DNA of 64,000 nucleotides. Source: Candidatus Acidiferrum typicum. GTDB lineage: Bacteria > Acidobacteriota > Terriglobia > Acidiferrales > UBA7541. How positions within the stretch are numbered: position 1 is the stretch's first letter; every line of letters starts with the position of its first letter. A program made the translations under genes and the position numbers. Below the pieces are notes generated by a model, which was not told where the DNA came from, did no database searches, and saw only the letters and a list, made by a program, of their open reading frames with translations. Shown here piece by piece: positions 1 to 9,636 of the stretch. The DNA is taken from contig DLMH01000196.1 of assembly GCA_002478115.1 (NCBI GenBank), forward strand, positions 1-64,000, in the 5' to 3' direction.

Positions 1-672
1 AAGGGGAATTTCGACGATGTCACGCGGCAGTCTCACATTGGGGTAGAGACGCGCTATGTCTGCTGGGGTACTGGAATCTTCGATCTCGACAATGATGGAT
101 ATCCGGATATCTTTATCGTTACCGGAAACGTTTACCCGGAAGTGGAACGAACCCTCCCGCAATATCCGTACAAGACCCCGCGCGCGGTGTTTCGCAATCT
201 TGGCAATAACTCCTTCGAGGAACTGGTCGAAGTTGCCGGCCCCGGCGTTGCTGCGGCGCACTCCAGTCGCGGATGCGCGTTCGGGGACTTCGATAATGAT
301 GGTGACATCGACATTCTTATCATAAACATGAACGAGCCCCCTTCCTTGTTGCGCAATGACATCCAAGGAAAACAGAATTGGCTTAAGGTGAAACTTGAGG
401 GTGTGAAGTCCAATCGAAGCGCGATCGGAGCTCGGATTCTGGCCCGTTATGGCGGAAAAACACAGGCGCAAAGCCTGGTAAGTCAAAGCAGCTTCTATTC
501 CTGCAACGATCCCCGCCTGCACTTCGGCCTCGGAGGCCACACTTCGGTGGACCTGGAAGTGCACTGGCCCAACGGCCTTGTGGAATCCTTCAAGCACGTT
601 CCACCCAATCAATTAATCACGCTGAGGGAGGGAGTGGGGCGGGTGGCGAACCGAGGCTGGGCAAAGACATGA
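1..672 (+). CDS. ASPIC/UnbV and FG-GAP repeat protein, C-terminal part
   Basis: The reading frame is open from the first base, so the gene starts outside the window; 223 codons are visible. Two FG-GAP/VCBS calcium-binding loops are seen (DLDNDGYPD near residue 33 and DFDNDGDID near residue 97), followed by an ASPIC/UnbV domain with the typical SFYSCNDPRLHFGLG signature. Proteins of this CRTAC1-like family are usually exported beta-propellers and are abundant in Acidobacteriota, often next to SusC-like receptors. Here it lies 171 bases upstream of a TonB-dependent receptor on the same strand, so a role in polysaccharide or glycopeptide binding at the surface is plausible but not shown. A decayed relative of its C-terminal domain lies at 32976-33341. 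Confidence 0.85.
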   Translation, partial: KGNFDDVTRQSHIGVETRYVCWGTGIFDLDNDGYPDIFIVTGNVYPEVERTLPQYPYKTPRAVFRNLGNNSFEELVEVAGPGVAAAHSSRGCAFGDFDNDGDIDILIINMNEPPSLLRNDIQGKQNWLKVKLEGVKSNRSAIGARILARYGGKTQAQSLVSQSSFYSCNDPRLHFGLGGHTSVDLEVHWPNGLVESFKHVPPNQLITLREGVGRVANRGWAKT

Positions 673-737
673 GCTGAGAAGGCTGGCTGGCCGTGGCACG
701 TCTCGCCAGCCCCTAATAGAAAACTACTAGAAAAAGC

Positions 738-766
738 TTGACAAGCAATTTTGAGTGACATATACG
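738..766 (+). promoter_or_regulatory. Sigma70-type promoter of the TonB-dependent receptor
   Basis: A perfect -35 hexamer TTGACA (738-743) is followed after 17 bases by TATACG (761-766, four of six consensus bases). The predicted start of transcription is near 773, so the operator at 780-791 would lie just downstream of +1, a classic place for a repressor to block. Confidence 0.65.
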
Positions 767-779
767 TTGGGGCAAGTGG

Positions 780-818
780 GAAAACGTTTACGCTAAAATT
801 GCTTCGTAAACATTTTAC
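780..818 (+). promoter_or_regulatory. LacI-type operator upstream of the TonB-dependent receptor
   Basis: The palindrome AAACGTTT (782-789) sits in GAAAACGTTTAC, close to the LacI-family operator consensus with a central CG. A second imperfect palindrome, GTAAA-CAT-TTTAC, follows at 806-818. Near-identical sites lie on the promoters of the GH43-GH51 operon (7502-7513) and the GH31 gene (17222-17233). No LacI-family gene is in the window, so the regulator is inferred. Confidence 0.6.
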
Positions 819-843
819 TTTGAACATTAGGGGGTGAAGGTAC

Positions 844-3800
844 ATGAAGGCAAAATTAGTTGTTGGATGGTCGATTCGGCTGCTCGCTATTCTTCTATTA
901 ACAGCCGGCTCGGCCTGGGCCCAGTTCACTGCAAGTATTCAAGGAACCGTCACCGATCCGAGTGGCGGAGGGGTCGGGCAAGCGACGGTTTCGCTGGAAA
1001 ACCTGGACAACCATATTTCGGCGGTGACTACTACGGCTGCCGAAGGGGGGTACAGGTTTCTGAGCCTTGCTCCGGGTACGTACAAAATTTCCGTTGAAGC
1101 GAAAGGCTTTTCCAAGGCGGAAACGACGGTCACACTCGAGACGAATCAAAACCTAAACGTACCTATAGCGATCAAGGTGGGCGTGGCGACGGAATCCATT
1201 GTCGTCACTGCCGAAAATCCGCTTATAAACACTACAGAGACACGAAATCAACAGACGCTCGAAACCCAGGAGCTGTCGACTTTGCCGCTGGCAGGCCGCA
1301 ATTTACTTTCGCTGGTAACCGTGGCCCCGGGCGTCACTGGCCTGGGACTCGCCGGCGGTCCTGGCGTGTCTTCGGGCACTCCGGGATCTGGCGTGGACAA
1401 TTTTTCCACGGAAACGGGCGTTGACGTCAGCGCCAATGGTCAAGGTACGGTTTCGAATATGTGGATTGTGGACGGGCTTGACGTCACCAGCAGCATCCGG
1501 CAGGGCGTCTTAAATCTCGAGCCCAACCCCGACGTCATTCAGGAATCGAGCAATCAGGTCAACACGTTTACGGTTGACTATGGCCATTCGAGCTCCATCC
1601 AATTCGCATCGACCACAAAGTCTGGAACCGATACATTCCACGGTCTGGCCAGCGACTATTTCAACTATCAGAACATGTATGCGAGATATTCCAGTCAAAC
1701 CTCCGCGGCTCAACCCGACGTCTCCTATGCTCCATTCCATAGCAACAATATGTCCGGGACCATTGGCGGACCCATTATTCCCCATCACGAATTCTTCTTC
1801 TTCTTCGCCGTCGAACCGCTGCGTTCTTCTGCTTCCACAGGTAACACGGTGCTGACCTATCCGGATCCGGCGTTCGTGACCTGGGCCGGTACCAACTTTC
1901 CGGGCACTTTCGGAACCAAGGTTCTGACCACCTACACGGTCTCCCCTGCCGTGATTACGAACGGCGTATCGAAGACCGCAGCCGATATCTTCCCGGTGGG
2001 TAGCTCGGATGCTTGCGCGACGGCCGCCACCAACTTCCTGCCTTGTACAACTGATATGGTTGACACCGGAACCTTCAATTCCAGTAACTTCCGCAACGGC
2101 ACTCAGTATTTCGTTCGCGTGGACAAGTATTTCAAGAATGACCGCATTTACGGAAGCTTCTTCCGTACCCTTCTGGGCTACGGTGGGCCCGCCTCCATCC
2201 CGCAATTCAATACCACGAACAATAGCTGGCAGCGCGCCTTCCAGGTGAACTGGACGCACACCTTCAATCCGACGACCCTGAATGATGTGATGTTTAACGG
2301 GAATCGCATTGAGGGCAAGCTTGACGAGACCGGTGACTTCACCATTCCTATCATCGGCGTAACCGGACAAAACCTCGGCTACGGCCTGGGTTTCTCGCAA
2401 GGCGATTTCATTCAACATAACTACCACTGGCGTGATGTTCTGACGCATGTGCGTGGCGCACACGTATTGAAGGTGGGCTACGAAGGTTGGTACGGCGATG
2501 ACGTCGAGCCGTTCCAAGGTCCGTGGTCGCATCCGAATTTCACCTTCACCAACCTGTTAAATCTGGCGCAAGACGCCCCCTATAGCGAGACTGGAGTGAT
2601 GTACAACCCCAATACAGGCGTGCAGCAGCTTTGGAGTTGGGACGCTGCCTCCAAAACCTGGGGTATCTTTGCGGAGGACAACTGGAAAGTGCGGCGCAAT
2701 CTGACCGTGCAACTGGGCTTCCGTTTCGACAATCAGGGAAACCCGTATTCCAAGTCACCTACGACCGTTTTTGGCGACTTCTACCTTGGCACCGGTTCAA
2801 CCATGGCGGAACAAGTGGCCACCGGCTATGCGAAAGCCACGCATTTAGCGCTGGCTCACACACCCAAGGCCTACAATCCGCGTATCGGCGCGGCATGGGA
2901 TGTCAACGGAAAGGGGAACTGGGTGGTGCGCGGCGGCTTCGGAATGTATTCCAATTGGCTCACGCCCGCCAACATCCAGGAAGAGTACCGGGGCAATCCA
3001 CCGGGGCTAATCAACCCTGTCTTTTATGCGACAAATGCACCGGGTAACCGGCCAGTGTTTGTCCAGGGTACCAGCAGCACACCACCGTTTGGATACCAAT
3101 ACCCTGGACTGGCTGGCACCACCTTGTGTCCCACAGCTCCTTGTCTGGACGCCGCGGGAGGAATTGTCGGTGCGGGATTGGGGATTGGCGGCATCAACCC
3201 CAACATCGTATCCCCTACCGCCTACATTTTCGCGGCCTCGCTCGAGCATAGACTTGGCAGCCACCTGGTTGCCAGCGTGCTTTACAGTGGGTCCCACGAC
3301 ACCAACCTAGTCGGCAATGGAAACCAGGGAGGTGATGTCTCCTATGGCACTGACATCAATGACATGCCGGGAGATCTCCTAACACACGCCAGTCCCGTGC
3401 GATACAATCCGAGTTTTGGATCAATCGCTTACACCCAGAACGATCGTGTGAGCAACTATGAGGGCATCACTTTCAACCTTCGAGCAAGAGTAAAACGCGG
3501 GTTCTTTGACGCATCGTACACCCGCTCTTCTTCTAAAGATGACGCCAGCGCTTATCCCACCTCGGTGGATCCGCACCAATACTACGGACCCTCGCCTTGG
3601 GATGCTCCCAACCGCTTCTCCCTCAGCTTCAACTATGAGCTGCCGGGCCTTCGGAATGGTGCCGGGTTTGTAGGGCACCTGACGGGAGGATGGGGACTCA
3701 GCGGAATGAGTATCTACCAGACTGGTTATCCTTTCACGGTCTATACTTCGGCGGTATACAACGGGGCGAGCTATGTTGCGGGTGCAGACGCGCACACTGC

Positions 3801-4185
3801 CACAACCGGAGACTATAATGCCGATGGAGACGACATGGACTTCCCGAATGTCACCTCCTACGCGCAGTCGACGTCGCGGAGCGCTTTTACCTCCACCGGC
3901 ATCTTCTCGGCTGGGCAGTTCACCGTGCCCACAGCGAGCACCGAGGGCAACGAGAAGTACAATGCCTTCCGCAATCCGCCCTTTGTTGAGTCGGATGTGA
4001 CTGCTTACAAGAATACCCATATAACGGAGAGGCTCAACTTCCAAATCCGGTTTGAGTTCTACAACCTCTTCAACCATCCCAACTTCTACAACACCAATGG
4101 CAATTTGACCGCTGGAAACTTTGGCGAATATGGCGCTCAGACGCTGCCGAGATGGTGGCAAATCGGAGGAAAGCTCACGTTCTAG
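844..4185 (+). CDS. TonB-dependent receptor with carboxypeptidase-regulatory N-terminus (Oar-like)
   Basis: This 1113-residue protein has a signal peptide ending near residue 26 (GSAWA), a carboxypeptidase-regulatory-like domain (SIQGTVTDPSGGGV, about residues 30-115), a plug region and a long outer-membrane beta-barrel that ends in an aromatic residue (KLTF). This is the standard architecture of the very large acidobacterial TonB-dependent transporters used to import oligosaccharides or similar ligands. GGGGTGA-rich sequence just before the ATG can serve as ribosome-binding site. The promoter carries a LacI-type operator shared with three neighbouring glycosidase genes, which suggests the ligand is an arabinan- or xyloglucan-derived sugar (inference). 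The gene is intact. Confidence 0.92.
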   Translation: MKAKLVVGWSIRLLAILLLTAGSAWAQFTASIQGTVTDPSGGGVGQATVSLENLDNHISAVTTTAAEGGYRFLSLAPGTYKISVEAKGFSKAETTVTLETNQNLNVPIAIKVGVATESIVVTAENPLINTTETRNQQTLETQELSTLPLAGRNLLSLVTVAPGVTGLGLAGGPGVSSGTPGSGVDNFSTETGVDVSANGQGTVSNMWIVDGLDVTSSIRQGVLNLEPNPDVIQESSNQVNTFTVDYGHSSSIQFASTTKSGTDTFHGLASDYFNYQNMYARYSSQTSAAQPDVSYAPFHSNNMSGTIGGPIIPHHEFFFFFAVEPLRSSASTGNTVLTYPDPAFVTWAGTNFPGTFGTKVLTTYTVSPAVITNGVSKTAADIFPVGSSDACATAATNFLPCTTDMVDTGTFNSSNFRNGTQYFVRVDKYFKNDRIYGSFFRTLLGYGGPASIPQFNTTNNSWQRAFQVNWTHTFNPTTLNDVMFNGNRIEGKLDETGDFTIPIIGVTGQNLGYGLGFSQGDFIQHNYHWRDVLTHVRGAHVLKVGYEGWYGDDVEPFQGPWSHPNFTFTNLLNLAQDAPYSETGVMYNPNTGVQQLWSWDAASKTWGIFAEDNWKVRRNLTVQLGFRFDNQGNPYSKSPTTVFGDFYLGTGSTMAEQVATGYAKATHLALAHTPKAYNPRIGAAWDVNGKGNWVVRGGFGMYSNWLTPANIQEEYRGNPPGLINPVFYATNAPGNRPVFVQGTSSTPPFGYQYPGLAGTTLCPTAPCLDAAGGIVGAGLGIGGINPNIVSPTAYIFAASLEHRLGSHLVASVLYSGSHDTNLVGNGNQGGDVSYGTDINDMPGDLLTHASPVRYNPSFGSIAYTQNDRVSNYEGITFNLRARVKRGFFDASYTRSSSKDDASAYPTSVDPHQYYGPSPWDAPNRFSLSFNYELPGLRNGAGFVGHLTGGWGLSGMSIYQTGYPFTVYTSAVYNGASYVAGADAHTATTGDYNADGDDMDFPNVTSYAQSTSRSAFTSTGIFSAGQFTVPTASTEGNEKYNAFRNPPFVESDVTAYKNTHITERLNFQIRFEFYNLFNHPNFYNTNGNLTAGNFGEYGAQTLPRWWQIGGKLTF

Positions 4186-4330
4186 ACTGATTGCGAATAA
4201 CGACAAGAGGGGCCACCGTTTTTACCCCAAGCGGTGGTCCTTCTGGATTAGCGGGGTGGGCTGGGGGTGCCCGGAGCTCCCGGGCAAAGTTCCAGGCCAC
4301 ATTTCAAGCTTTTGACAATTTGTTGGGGTA

Positions 4331-4365
4331 GAGGCGGAGGCGGTGCAGCCCCGCCTCATTTTTTT
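4331..4365 (+). terminator. Rho-independent terminator of the receptor gene
   Basis: GAGGCGG (4331-4337) can pair with CCGCCTC (4351-4357), and ATTTTTTT follows. A weaker hairpin without a T-run, GGCCACCG/CGGTGGTC, lies closer to the stop codon at 4211-4237. Confidence 0.7.
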
Positions 4366-4392
4366 GCTAGTCCTGCCATCTACGCCACTGAA

Positions 4393-4589
4393 CCTAAAGT
4401 CCGAAGTTGGAGAGAGATTCCTCCACTCCGGGACGGCTAAAAACGCCGTCCCTCCGGTCGGAATGACAAATTTTGGGTGGTGGATGAGATGAGAAAATCT
4501 AACTTCGGCGAAGTTGGATTTTCCCGCGACAATCGATTGAAACTAAACAAAGTGCGCTCGCCTTCAAATGATCAACTTCGGATTTCAGG
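4393..4589 (+). repeat. Terminal-inverted-repeat element, copy A (197 bp)
   Basis: The ends are inverted repeats (CCTAAAGTCCGAAGTTG at left, CAACTTCGGATTTCAGG at right). Inside are a GGGACGG/CCGTCCC hairpin followed by CGGAATGACA, and a second hairpin AACTTCGGCGAAGTT (4501-4515) flanked by A- and T-runs. Copies B to E lie at 39389, 41651, 47224 and 51317, all in the same orientation. This copy sits between convergent genes, 28 bases past the stop codon of the GH51 gene. No ORF of its own, so it is MITE-like and non-autonomous if mobile. Confidence 0.85.
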
Positions 4590-4617
4590 TCAAGAGTAGG
4601 CCGTAACCTGATTGGCG

Positions 4618-6282
4618 TTAGTTTAGCTGGATGTTCAGCGCGGCCACGCACGCCGGTGGAAACTCAACCACAAGAGATCCTTCCTTCAAGCTCAAGGGTT
4701 TTGTTTGAGGAACAACCACGTCCTGCTGCTCAAACGTATTGTGCGCGTGAATGTCGGAGTGGCTCAAAAAGGTCATGTTGGCGCTCTTGGCTGTTGCCCC
4801 TCGCAGAGCGATTTCCGCCAGACGAGATTCGTTGGTGCTGGGATTGACCGTGGTGATCGTTAACTCTTTTTCGCGCACGGAGGCGGAACCCTGCAATCCC
4901 CAGAATGACGCGGGTTTTCCGTCCCGGTCATAGTGCAAGCTGGGCGCGGAGAAAATCGTGCGCAGCGCGTCTCCTCCCTGGTGGGCCGCGTACAGTTCGA
5001 AGACGCGGCCGACCGGAGTAACGACGAATTTGCCTTCATGTGCCAGGTACAGGCTGTTCAAGCAGTTGATGAGCTGTGCGCAGTTAGCCATGGCAATTTT
5101 TTCGGGATGCCTGTTGAAGATGTCCAGCGTCATGCCGCTGAACACCGCGTCCCGCAACGTGGGCATCTGCTCGAGCAGGTCGCCGGGAGTGGCCTCGCTG
5201 CCGGGGCGATACCACGGGCCCCATTCGTCCACCACCAGCTTCACCCGATGCTCATGGTCAAATTCACTCAAGACTTGCCAGTGGCCGGTGACCAGGCCTT
5301 CCATTCGTTCTCCTTCGCGGAGCAGCTCATACCAATCCACCGGGTCAAACTTTAGCGCTTCTCCCTTGCCAGCCTCCCAGTTCTGCGTTTTTCCGCGGCT
5401 CAAGTTCCAGGCGTAGTGATGTAGAGCCATTCCATAAATGCGGCGCAATTCCCATGGGCCTTTGCGCAAAACTTCCGCCAGAAACTCGCGTGTCCAATTC
5501 CAGTCGTCCACGTTCGGACCGGAGGCGATCAGGTGCAACTCCTCGCCGTATCTTGGAAGCCAGGTCGAATAGCGCCGGAATTCCACGGCATATTCCTGAG
5601 GGGTGAACTCTCCCCCGCAGCCCCACGATTCGTTTCCGACTCCCCAATACTTCACATGAAAAGGTTCCGCATAGCCGGCGGCCGCCCGGGCATCGGCCAT
5701 GGTGGTGCTTCCCGCGGGGGAATTGCAGTATTCCACCCACTGATAGAAGGCCGACGCGGGCAGGCTCTTCACGTTTGCGGCAAGATAGGGTTCAGCGGCG
5801 ATGAGCTTGCAGAAGTGCACGAATTCGTTGGTTCCGACGGCATTCGGATCGTAACTGTGGCTCGCTGGCGCCTTCTCTGTCTCATCGTTTGCCCAGAAGT
5901 TTGTGCGCCGGGGGCGTTTTTCCGCGGGGCCGATTCCGTCGCGCCAATCGTAGCTGTCTGCAAAGCATCCGCCTGGATAGCGGATCACCGGAGCCTTGAT
6001 TTTGCGCATGTGCTCGATCAGTTCTTTTCGCAGCCCGTCGATATTCGCGACGCGCGATTTTTCCCCGACCCAAATGCCGTCGTACAACACGCCGCCCAGA
6101 TTTTCGGCAAAGTGGCCATAGATGTTCGGAGAGATTGTGCCCAGTGGCTCGTCGAAAAGGACCTCGATGCGAGAATCCGCCGTTCGTGAGCCGGAGGAAG
6201 TATGCCAACCGGATTTTGGAGTCAAGACAATTGCCGCAGCTCCCAACGCCCCCTTTTGCAGGAAATCGCGACGCTTCATCAT
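4618..6282 (-). CDS. GH51 alpha-L-arabinofuranosidase, Tat-exported
   Basis: The product removes terminal alpha-L-arabinofuranosyl groups from arabinan, arabinoxylan or arabinogalactan. The 554-residue protein begins with a twin-arginine signal (KRRDFLQ followed by an Ala-rich stretch). GH51 hallmarks are IRYPGGCFADSYDWRDGIGP (100-119), the acid/base Glu218 in WGVGNESWG and the nucleophile Glu353 in VVDEWGPWY. Length fits the family. AGAGGAG lies about 8 bases before the ATG. It is the second gene of an operon with the GH43 gene, 63 bases downstream of that gene's stop codon, and has no operator of its own. Confidence 0.92.
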   Translation of the reverse strand: MMKRRDFLQKGALGAAAIVLTPKSGWHTSSGSRTADSRIEVLFDEPLGTISPNIYGHFAENLGGVLYDGIWVGEKSRVANIDGLRKELIEHMRKIKAPVIRYPGGCFADSYDWRDGIGPAEKRPRRTNFWANDETEKAPASHSYDPNAVGTNEFVHFCKLIAAEPYLAANVKSLPASAFYQWVEYCNSPAGSTTMADARAAAGYAEPFHVKYWGVGNESWGCGGEFTPQEYAVEFRRYSTWLPRYGEELHLIASGPNVDDWNWTREFLAEVLRKGPWELRRIYGMALHHYAWNLSRGKTQNWEAGKGEALKFDPVDWYELLREGERMEGLVTGHWQVLSEFDHEHRVKLVVDEWGPWYRPGSEATPGDLLEQMPTLRDAVFSGMTLDIFNRHPEKIAMANCAQLINCLNSLYLAHEGKFVVTPVGRVFELYAAHQGGDALRTIFSAPSLHYDRDGKPASFWGLQGSASVREKELTITTVNPSTNESRLAEIALRGATAKSANMTFLSHSDIHAHNTFEQQDVVVPQTKPLSLKEGSLVVEFPPACVAALNIQLN

Positions 6283-6345
6283 GTGGGTCTCCTCTTGGAT
6301 TCTAGTTTCCCTTGCGAAATCGAGTTAGCAGGAAAGCAAGGCGTC

Positions 6346-7464
6346 TTACAATTCATGTCTGGAACTTCGGCCGTTCCGATTACTGCCTTTTGCTAGAGGC
6401 ATCACCGTCCAAAGCAGCGTGCGGCCAGCCGTCCACGTGAGTGTTGAAATTTGCAGGCAGGGAATCCCCGTCTTCGCGTCGTAGGCGTGGTAGACGATGA
6501 TATCCCCCTCCTTTTGAAGCAAAACCGATTCTCCGCCCGGGCCTAGCCATTTCTGATTTCCCCTGAGCAACGGCGTCGCGGCACCTTCACTCATTTTCTT
6601 TCCCGCTGAGTCGTGGTAGGGCCCAGTGACTTCTCGCGATCGCCCCACCATCGTGCGGTACGTACTCTTTGTGCCACGGCAACACAGGTCATACGAGACC
6701 AACAGATAATAGTAGTCCCCGTGATGGACAATGAATGGCGCCTCGATGGCTTGGTAGTCCGGGGGCAAGCCGGGCTGGGGTGGCTCGAATTGCTCTGGCT
6801 TGTGGCGGCTGGCCAACGAATAGACCTTCGTGTCTTCAGAGGAAAGCTTTCCGGTCTTGCGATCAAGCTTTCTCATCTTGATCCCGCTCCTGAAACTTCC
6901 GAACGACAACCATGCTTGCCCTTTTTCGTCCAGGATCAGATTAGGATCTATCGCATTAAAGTCGTCCTCAGTGCGTGATCGGAGAACCAGCCCTTCATCC
7001 ACCCAGTGGAAATCGGGACTCTGCGGGTTCAGCGTCTTGTTCGTCAGGAGCGCAATGCCCGAGGTGTTTACTCCAAATGAGGAATACGCGTAGTACAAAT
7101 GAAACTTGCCGTCAAAATAAGAGATATCCGGGGCCCAGAGCTCTTTTGTTTTTGGGCTCTGCTGCTTAATCCACGCGGGAATCTCGGAGAACACGTAGCC
7201 GCAAGCCTTCCAGTGCACTAGGTCTTTCGAGCAGCGGATCGGAAATTGCTCACCCGTTCTTGAATTTGGCGGAGTGGTCGCAAAAAGGTACCACGTATCC
7301 CCCTCCTTTATGATGGAGGGATCGTGCGTTCCCAGAACATCGCCTTCCACATTGAAAACGCGCGGCCCGTCGGGCGCGCCGGCATTTGCTCCAAAAGGCT
7401 GCAAGAGAAGAGGTGCCAGGACAAGCGCGCGTAAAATTAAGCTTCCTGGTTGGAGTCGGGTCAT
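6346..7464 (-). CDS. GH43 endo-1,5-alpha-L-arabinanase-like protein
   Basis: A 372-residue secreted five-bladed propeller glycosidase. After a signal peptide, the catalytic base lies in VLGTHDPSII, the pKa-modulating Asp in FNAIDPNLI and the general acid Glu in AIEAPFIVHH. The later SYDLCCRGTKSTYRTMVGRS segment is typical of arabinan endo-1,5-alpha-L-arabinosidases rather than of beta-xylosidases in GH43. It is the first gene of an operon with the GH51 arabinofuranosidase; together they would turn arabinan into arabinose. A LacI-type operator lies between its -35 and -10 boxes. Confidence 0.9.
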   Translation of the reverse strand: MTRLQPGSLILRALVLAPLLLQPFGANAGAPDGPRVFNVEGDVLGTHDPSIIKEGDTWYLFATTPPNSRTGEQFPIRCSKDLVHWKACGYVFSEIPAWIKQQSPKTKELWAPDISYFDGKFHLYYAYSSFGVNTSGIALLTNKTLNPQSPDFHWVDEGLVLRSRTEDDFNAIDPNLILDEKGQAWLSFGSFRSGIKMRKLDRKTGKLSSEDTKVYSLASRHKPEQFEPPQPGLPPDYQAIEAPFIVHHGDYYYLLVSYDLCCRGTKSTYRTMVGRSREVTGPYHDSAGKKMSEGAATPLLRGNQKWLGPGGESVLLQKEGDIIVYHAYDAKTGIPCLQISTLTWTAGRTLLWTVMPLAKGSNRNGRSSRHEL

Positions 7465-7488
7465 AAAAGGATTCCCTCGGGTACTCTA

Positions 7489-7517
7489 GATATACATCGA
7501 GAAAACGTTTGCTTCAA
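7489..7517 (-). promoter_or_regulatory. Promoter of the GH43-GH51 operon with embedded LacI-type operator
   Basis: On the minus strand TTGAAG (7512-7517) and TATATC (7489-7494) are 17 bases apart. The spacer contains the palindrome AAACGTTT (7503-7510, in GCAAACGTTTTC), so a bound repressor would cover the whole promoter. The ATG is about 25 bases past the -10 box. Confidence 0.65.
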
Positions 7518-7875
7518 CTGGTGTGTAGGGTCTTCTTGACGGAGCCGAACACTTCCTGCACAATCGAAGTGTCAGCGTCGCTATGCTCCGAGAGCTGTTT
7601 CGCCTTGGGCCCGGAATGCCGTTCGCGTTCCCTTCGGAATCAGCGTTCGCCTTCAGCGGATTCCGAAGGAGCTTCAGCCGTGAAGGGAGAAGCCCCCTCG
7701 GACGGAGATCACGCGTTCAGGCTGCGCAATTCGCTCAAAGTTTGGCAACGACCCTAGTTCCTGCCCCAGCCTGGCACCGCCCGGCCTCGAATGTGAGAAT
7801 GCTTGGCGTTGCCGGTGGCTGGCGCGGCTCCGGCCGAACTGGCAGTTTGAGCCAGAGCAAAACCACTTGAAGCAC
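7518..7875. other. Intergenic stretch with a long hairpin
   Basis: No convincing gene. A perfect 11-bp inverted repeat (CCTTCGGAATC at 7631-7641, GATTCCGAAGG at 7659-7669) with a 17-base loop is followed by a smaller CTTCA-GCCG-TGAAG hairpin. These resemble parts of dispersed repeats rather than a terminator, since no T-run follows. Confidence 0.5.
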
Positions 7876-9453
7876 ATGTTTCAGTCCCTTCTATCTCTGC
7901 GGCGGAAACGCGTGACTCCCTCGGTTTGGGCCCGTCCCTTCCTGGGGTCCAAGGTTCCCGCGTGGTTACTTTGCGTCTTCATTTGGTTCTCGCTTACCAC
8001 GCGCACTCGTGCGCAAACCAGCCCGCCTCCCACTCCGCAGTCCGTCGTGCAGGCGCTTCAGTCCCACGACAATGAACTGGCTCTGCGTCTGGCCCGGGAG
8101 TTAGCTCGCGTCCATCCCAGCGATCCACGCGCCTGGACATTACAAGGGATCGCCCTCCAGGGCTTGGACCGGCCCCAGGAGAGTCTGCATGCATTCAAGC
8201 ACGCGCTCCAAATCGATCCGAACAACGTCGCCGCGCTGGAAGCCGCGGCACAGCTTGAATTCCAAGCCGGCAGCCCCGAGGCGCTGCCTTTCTTGGAGAA
8301 GTTGCTCAGCCTGAACCCCGATGACCAGACGGCACATGCGATGACGGCGGCACTCGCCTTCCAACGAAAAGACTGCGCCACCACCGTCGCGCACTACGAA
8401 AAGAGTCCTCAGGTCGTGGCGAATGATATTCCGGCACTCTCGCAATTCGGCGCCTGTCTGGTTCATTTGAATCGTGCTGCGGAAGCGCTTTCGGCCTATC
8501 AGCGGATTGCTGAACTTCGACCCCAGGATCCGGAGGCGCTTTATTACCTCGGGCTCGCCCAGTACGGCGCCCACCACTACGAGGATGCCATTCGCACATT
8601 GCTTCCCCTCACGGAGGGTGGTCTGGAAAAGCAAAGGGCGGCGGCCTTGAATCTGATCGCGGCGGTCTACGAAGACGATCAGCAGACGCCCCCGGCGGTC
8701 GCGGCCTTGCAGAAGGCTATCGCGCTTGACCCCGCCAACGGTGACAATTATCTTGACTTGGCCACTCTCAGTTTGGATCACGGGGCCTTCAAGCTGGGCG
8801 TGGATGTGCTCAACGCCGGGCTCCACGCCGTGCCCGATTCCGCCCGTCTCTATCTTGAGCGCGGCGTCCTCGAGGTGCAGTTGGAACAGTACGACGAGGC
8901 GAACGCCGATTTCCGAAAAGCTGCAGCCTTAAACCCTCTCCAGAATTACAGCTCCGTGGCGCTGGGCATATCACTGCTCCAGGAAAACAAATTGGGCGAA
9001 TCCGTTCAGGTCGTGAAGCGGCGTCTCGCGAAGGAGCCCGGCGATCCCACCCTCAACTATCTTCTCGCCGAACTGCTCATCCGCAAGGGCGTTCAACCCG
9101 GCACGCCCTCCTTTCAGGAAGCAAACGCCGCCGCACAGCGTGCCGTGCGCAATAAGCCGGATTTTACCCTTGCCGAAGACGTCCTCACCGAGCTTTACCT
9201 GCGTTCAGGAGAGGCGGGTCTTGCGGAGGCAACCGCACGGCTTGCGTTGAAGTCCGATCCCAACGACCAATCCGCTCTCTACCACCTGATCGTCTGCCTC
9301 CGTGAGAAAGGTGATCGTACGGAATTGCCGCAGCTCGTGCAAAGGCTGGCGGAGGTCACCGCAGGGTTGCGCGAGCAAGAAAAGGCCCGGAACCGCTTCA
9401 AGTTGGTTGAAGAAGAGAGCGACCGAGATTCCCAAAAGAGGGTGAATCCGTGA
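7876..9453 (+). CDS. Exported TPR-repeat protein
   Basis: About 525 residues. A hydrophobic signal segment (LLCVFIWFSLTTRTRAQ) is followed by consecutive tetratricopeptide repeats, for example ALRLARELARVHPSDPRAW, ALQIDPNNVAALEAAAQLEF and AIALDPANGDNYLDLATLSL, running almost to a charged C-terminus. TPR arrays bind other proteins; the partner cannot be told from sequence. I placed the start at the ATG at 7876; a TTG three codons upstream (7867) is also possible and neither has a strong ribosome-binding site. It precedes a PD40/TPR protein on the same strand by 183 bases, and both may work in the same envelope process linked to the polysaccharide locus. Confidence 0.8.
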   Translation: MFQSLLSLRRKRVTPSVWARPFLGSKVPAWLLCVFIWFSLTTRTRAQTSPPPTPQSVVQALQSHDNELALRLARELARVHPSDPRAWTLQGIALQGLDRPQESLHAFKHALQIDPNNVAALEAAAQLEFQAGSPEALPFLEKLLSLNPDDQTAHAMTAALAFQRKDCATTVAHYEKSPQVVANDIPALSQFGACLVHLNRAAEALSAYQRIAELRPQDPEALYYLGLAQYGAHHYEDAIRTLLPLTEGGLEKQRAAALNLIAAVYEDDQQTPPAVAALQKAIALDPANGDNYLDLATLSLDHGAFKLGVDVLNAGLHAVPDSARLYLERGVLEVQLEQYDEANADFRKAAALNPLQNYSSVALGISLLQENKLGESVQVVKRRLAKEPGDPTLNYLLAELLIRKGVQPGTPSFQEANAAAQRAVRNKPDFTLAEDVLTELYLRSGEAGLAEATARLALKSDPNDQSALYHLIVCLREKGDRTELPQLVQRLAEVTAGLREQEKARNRFKLVEEESDRDSQKRVNP

Positions 9454-9636
9454 TGCCCTGCTGGCCATTGTTCCGTGCCGTTGGACCCAGGAAGCGAAAA
9501 AATGGAGCACTGGAACCCCACAAGGAGTGTTTGCTGCTCCGTGGATCAGAGCTAAGATAGAAATACCGGACAATCGTCCGAAGTGAAGAGCTGAGCTGGC
9601 GGACCATCAGTCCTCTGGCCGAATGACGGGGATGCC

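Noticed and set aside
1510..2532. Minus-strand open frame of 340 codons
   Set aside because: Antisense to the TonB-dependent receptor, Gly/Arg/Val-rich, no domain.
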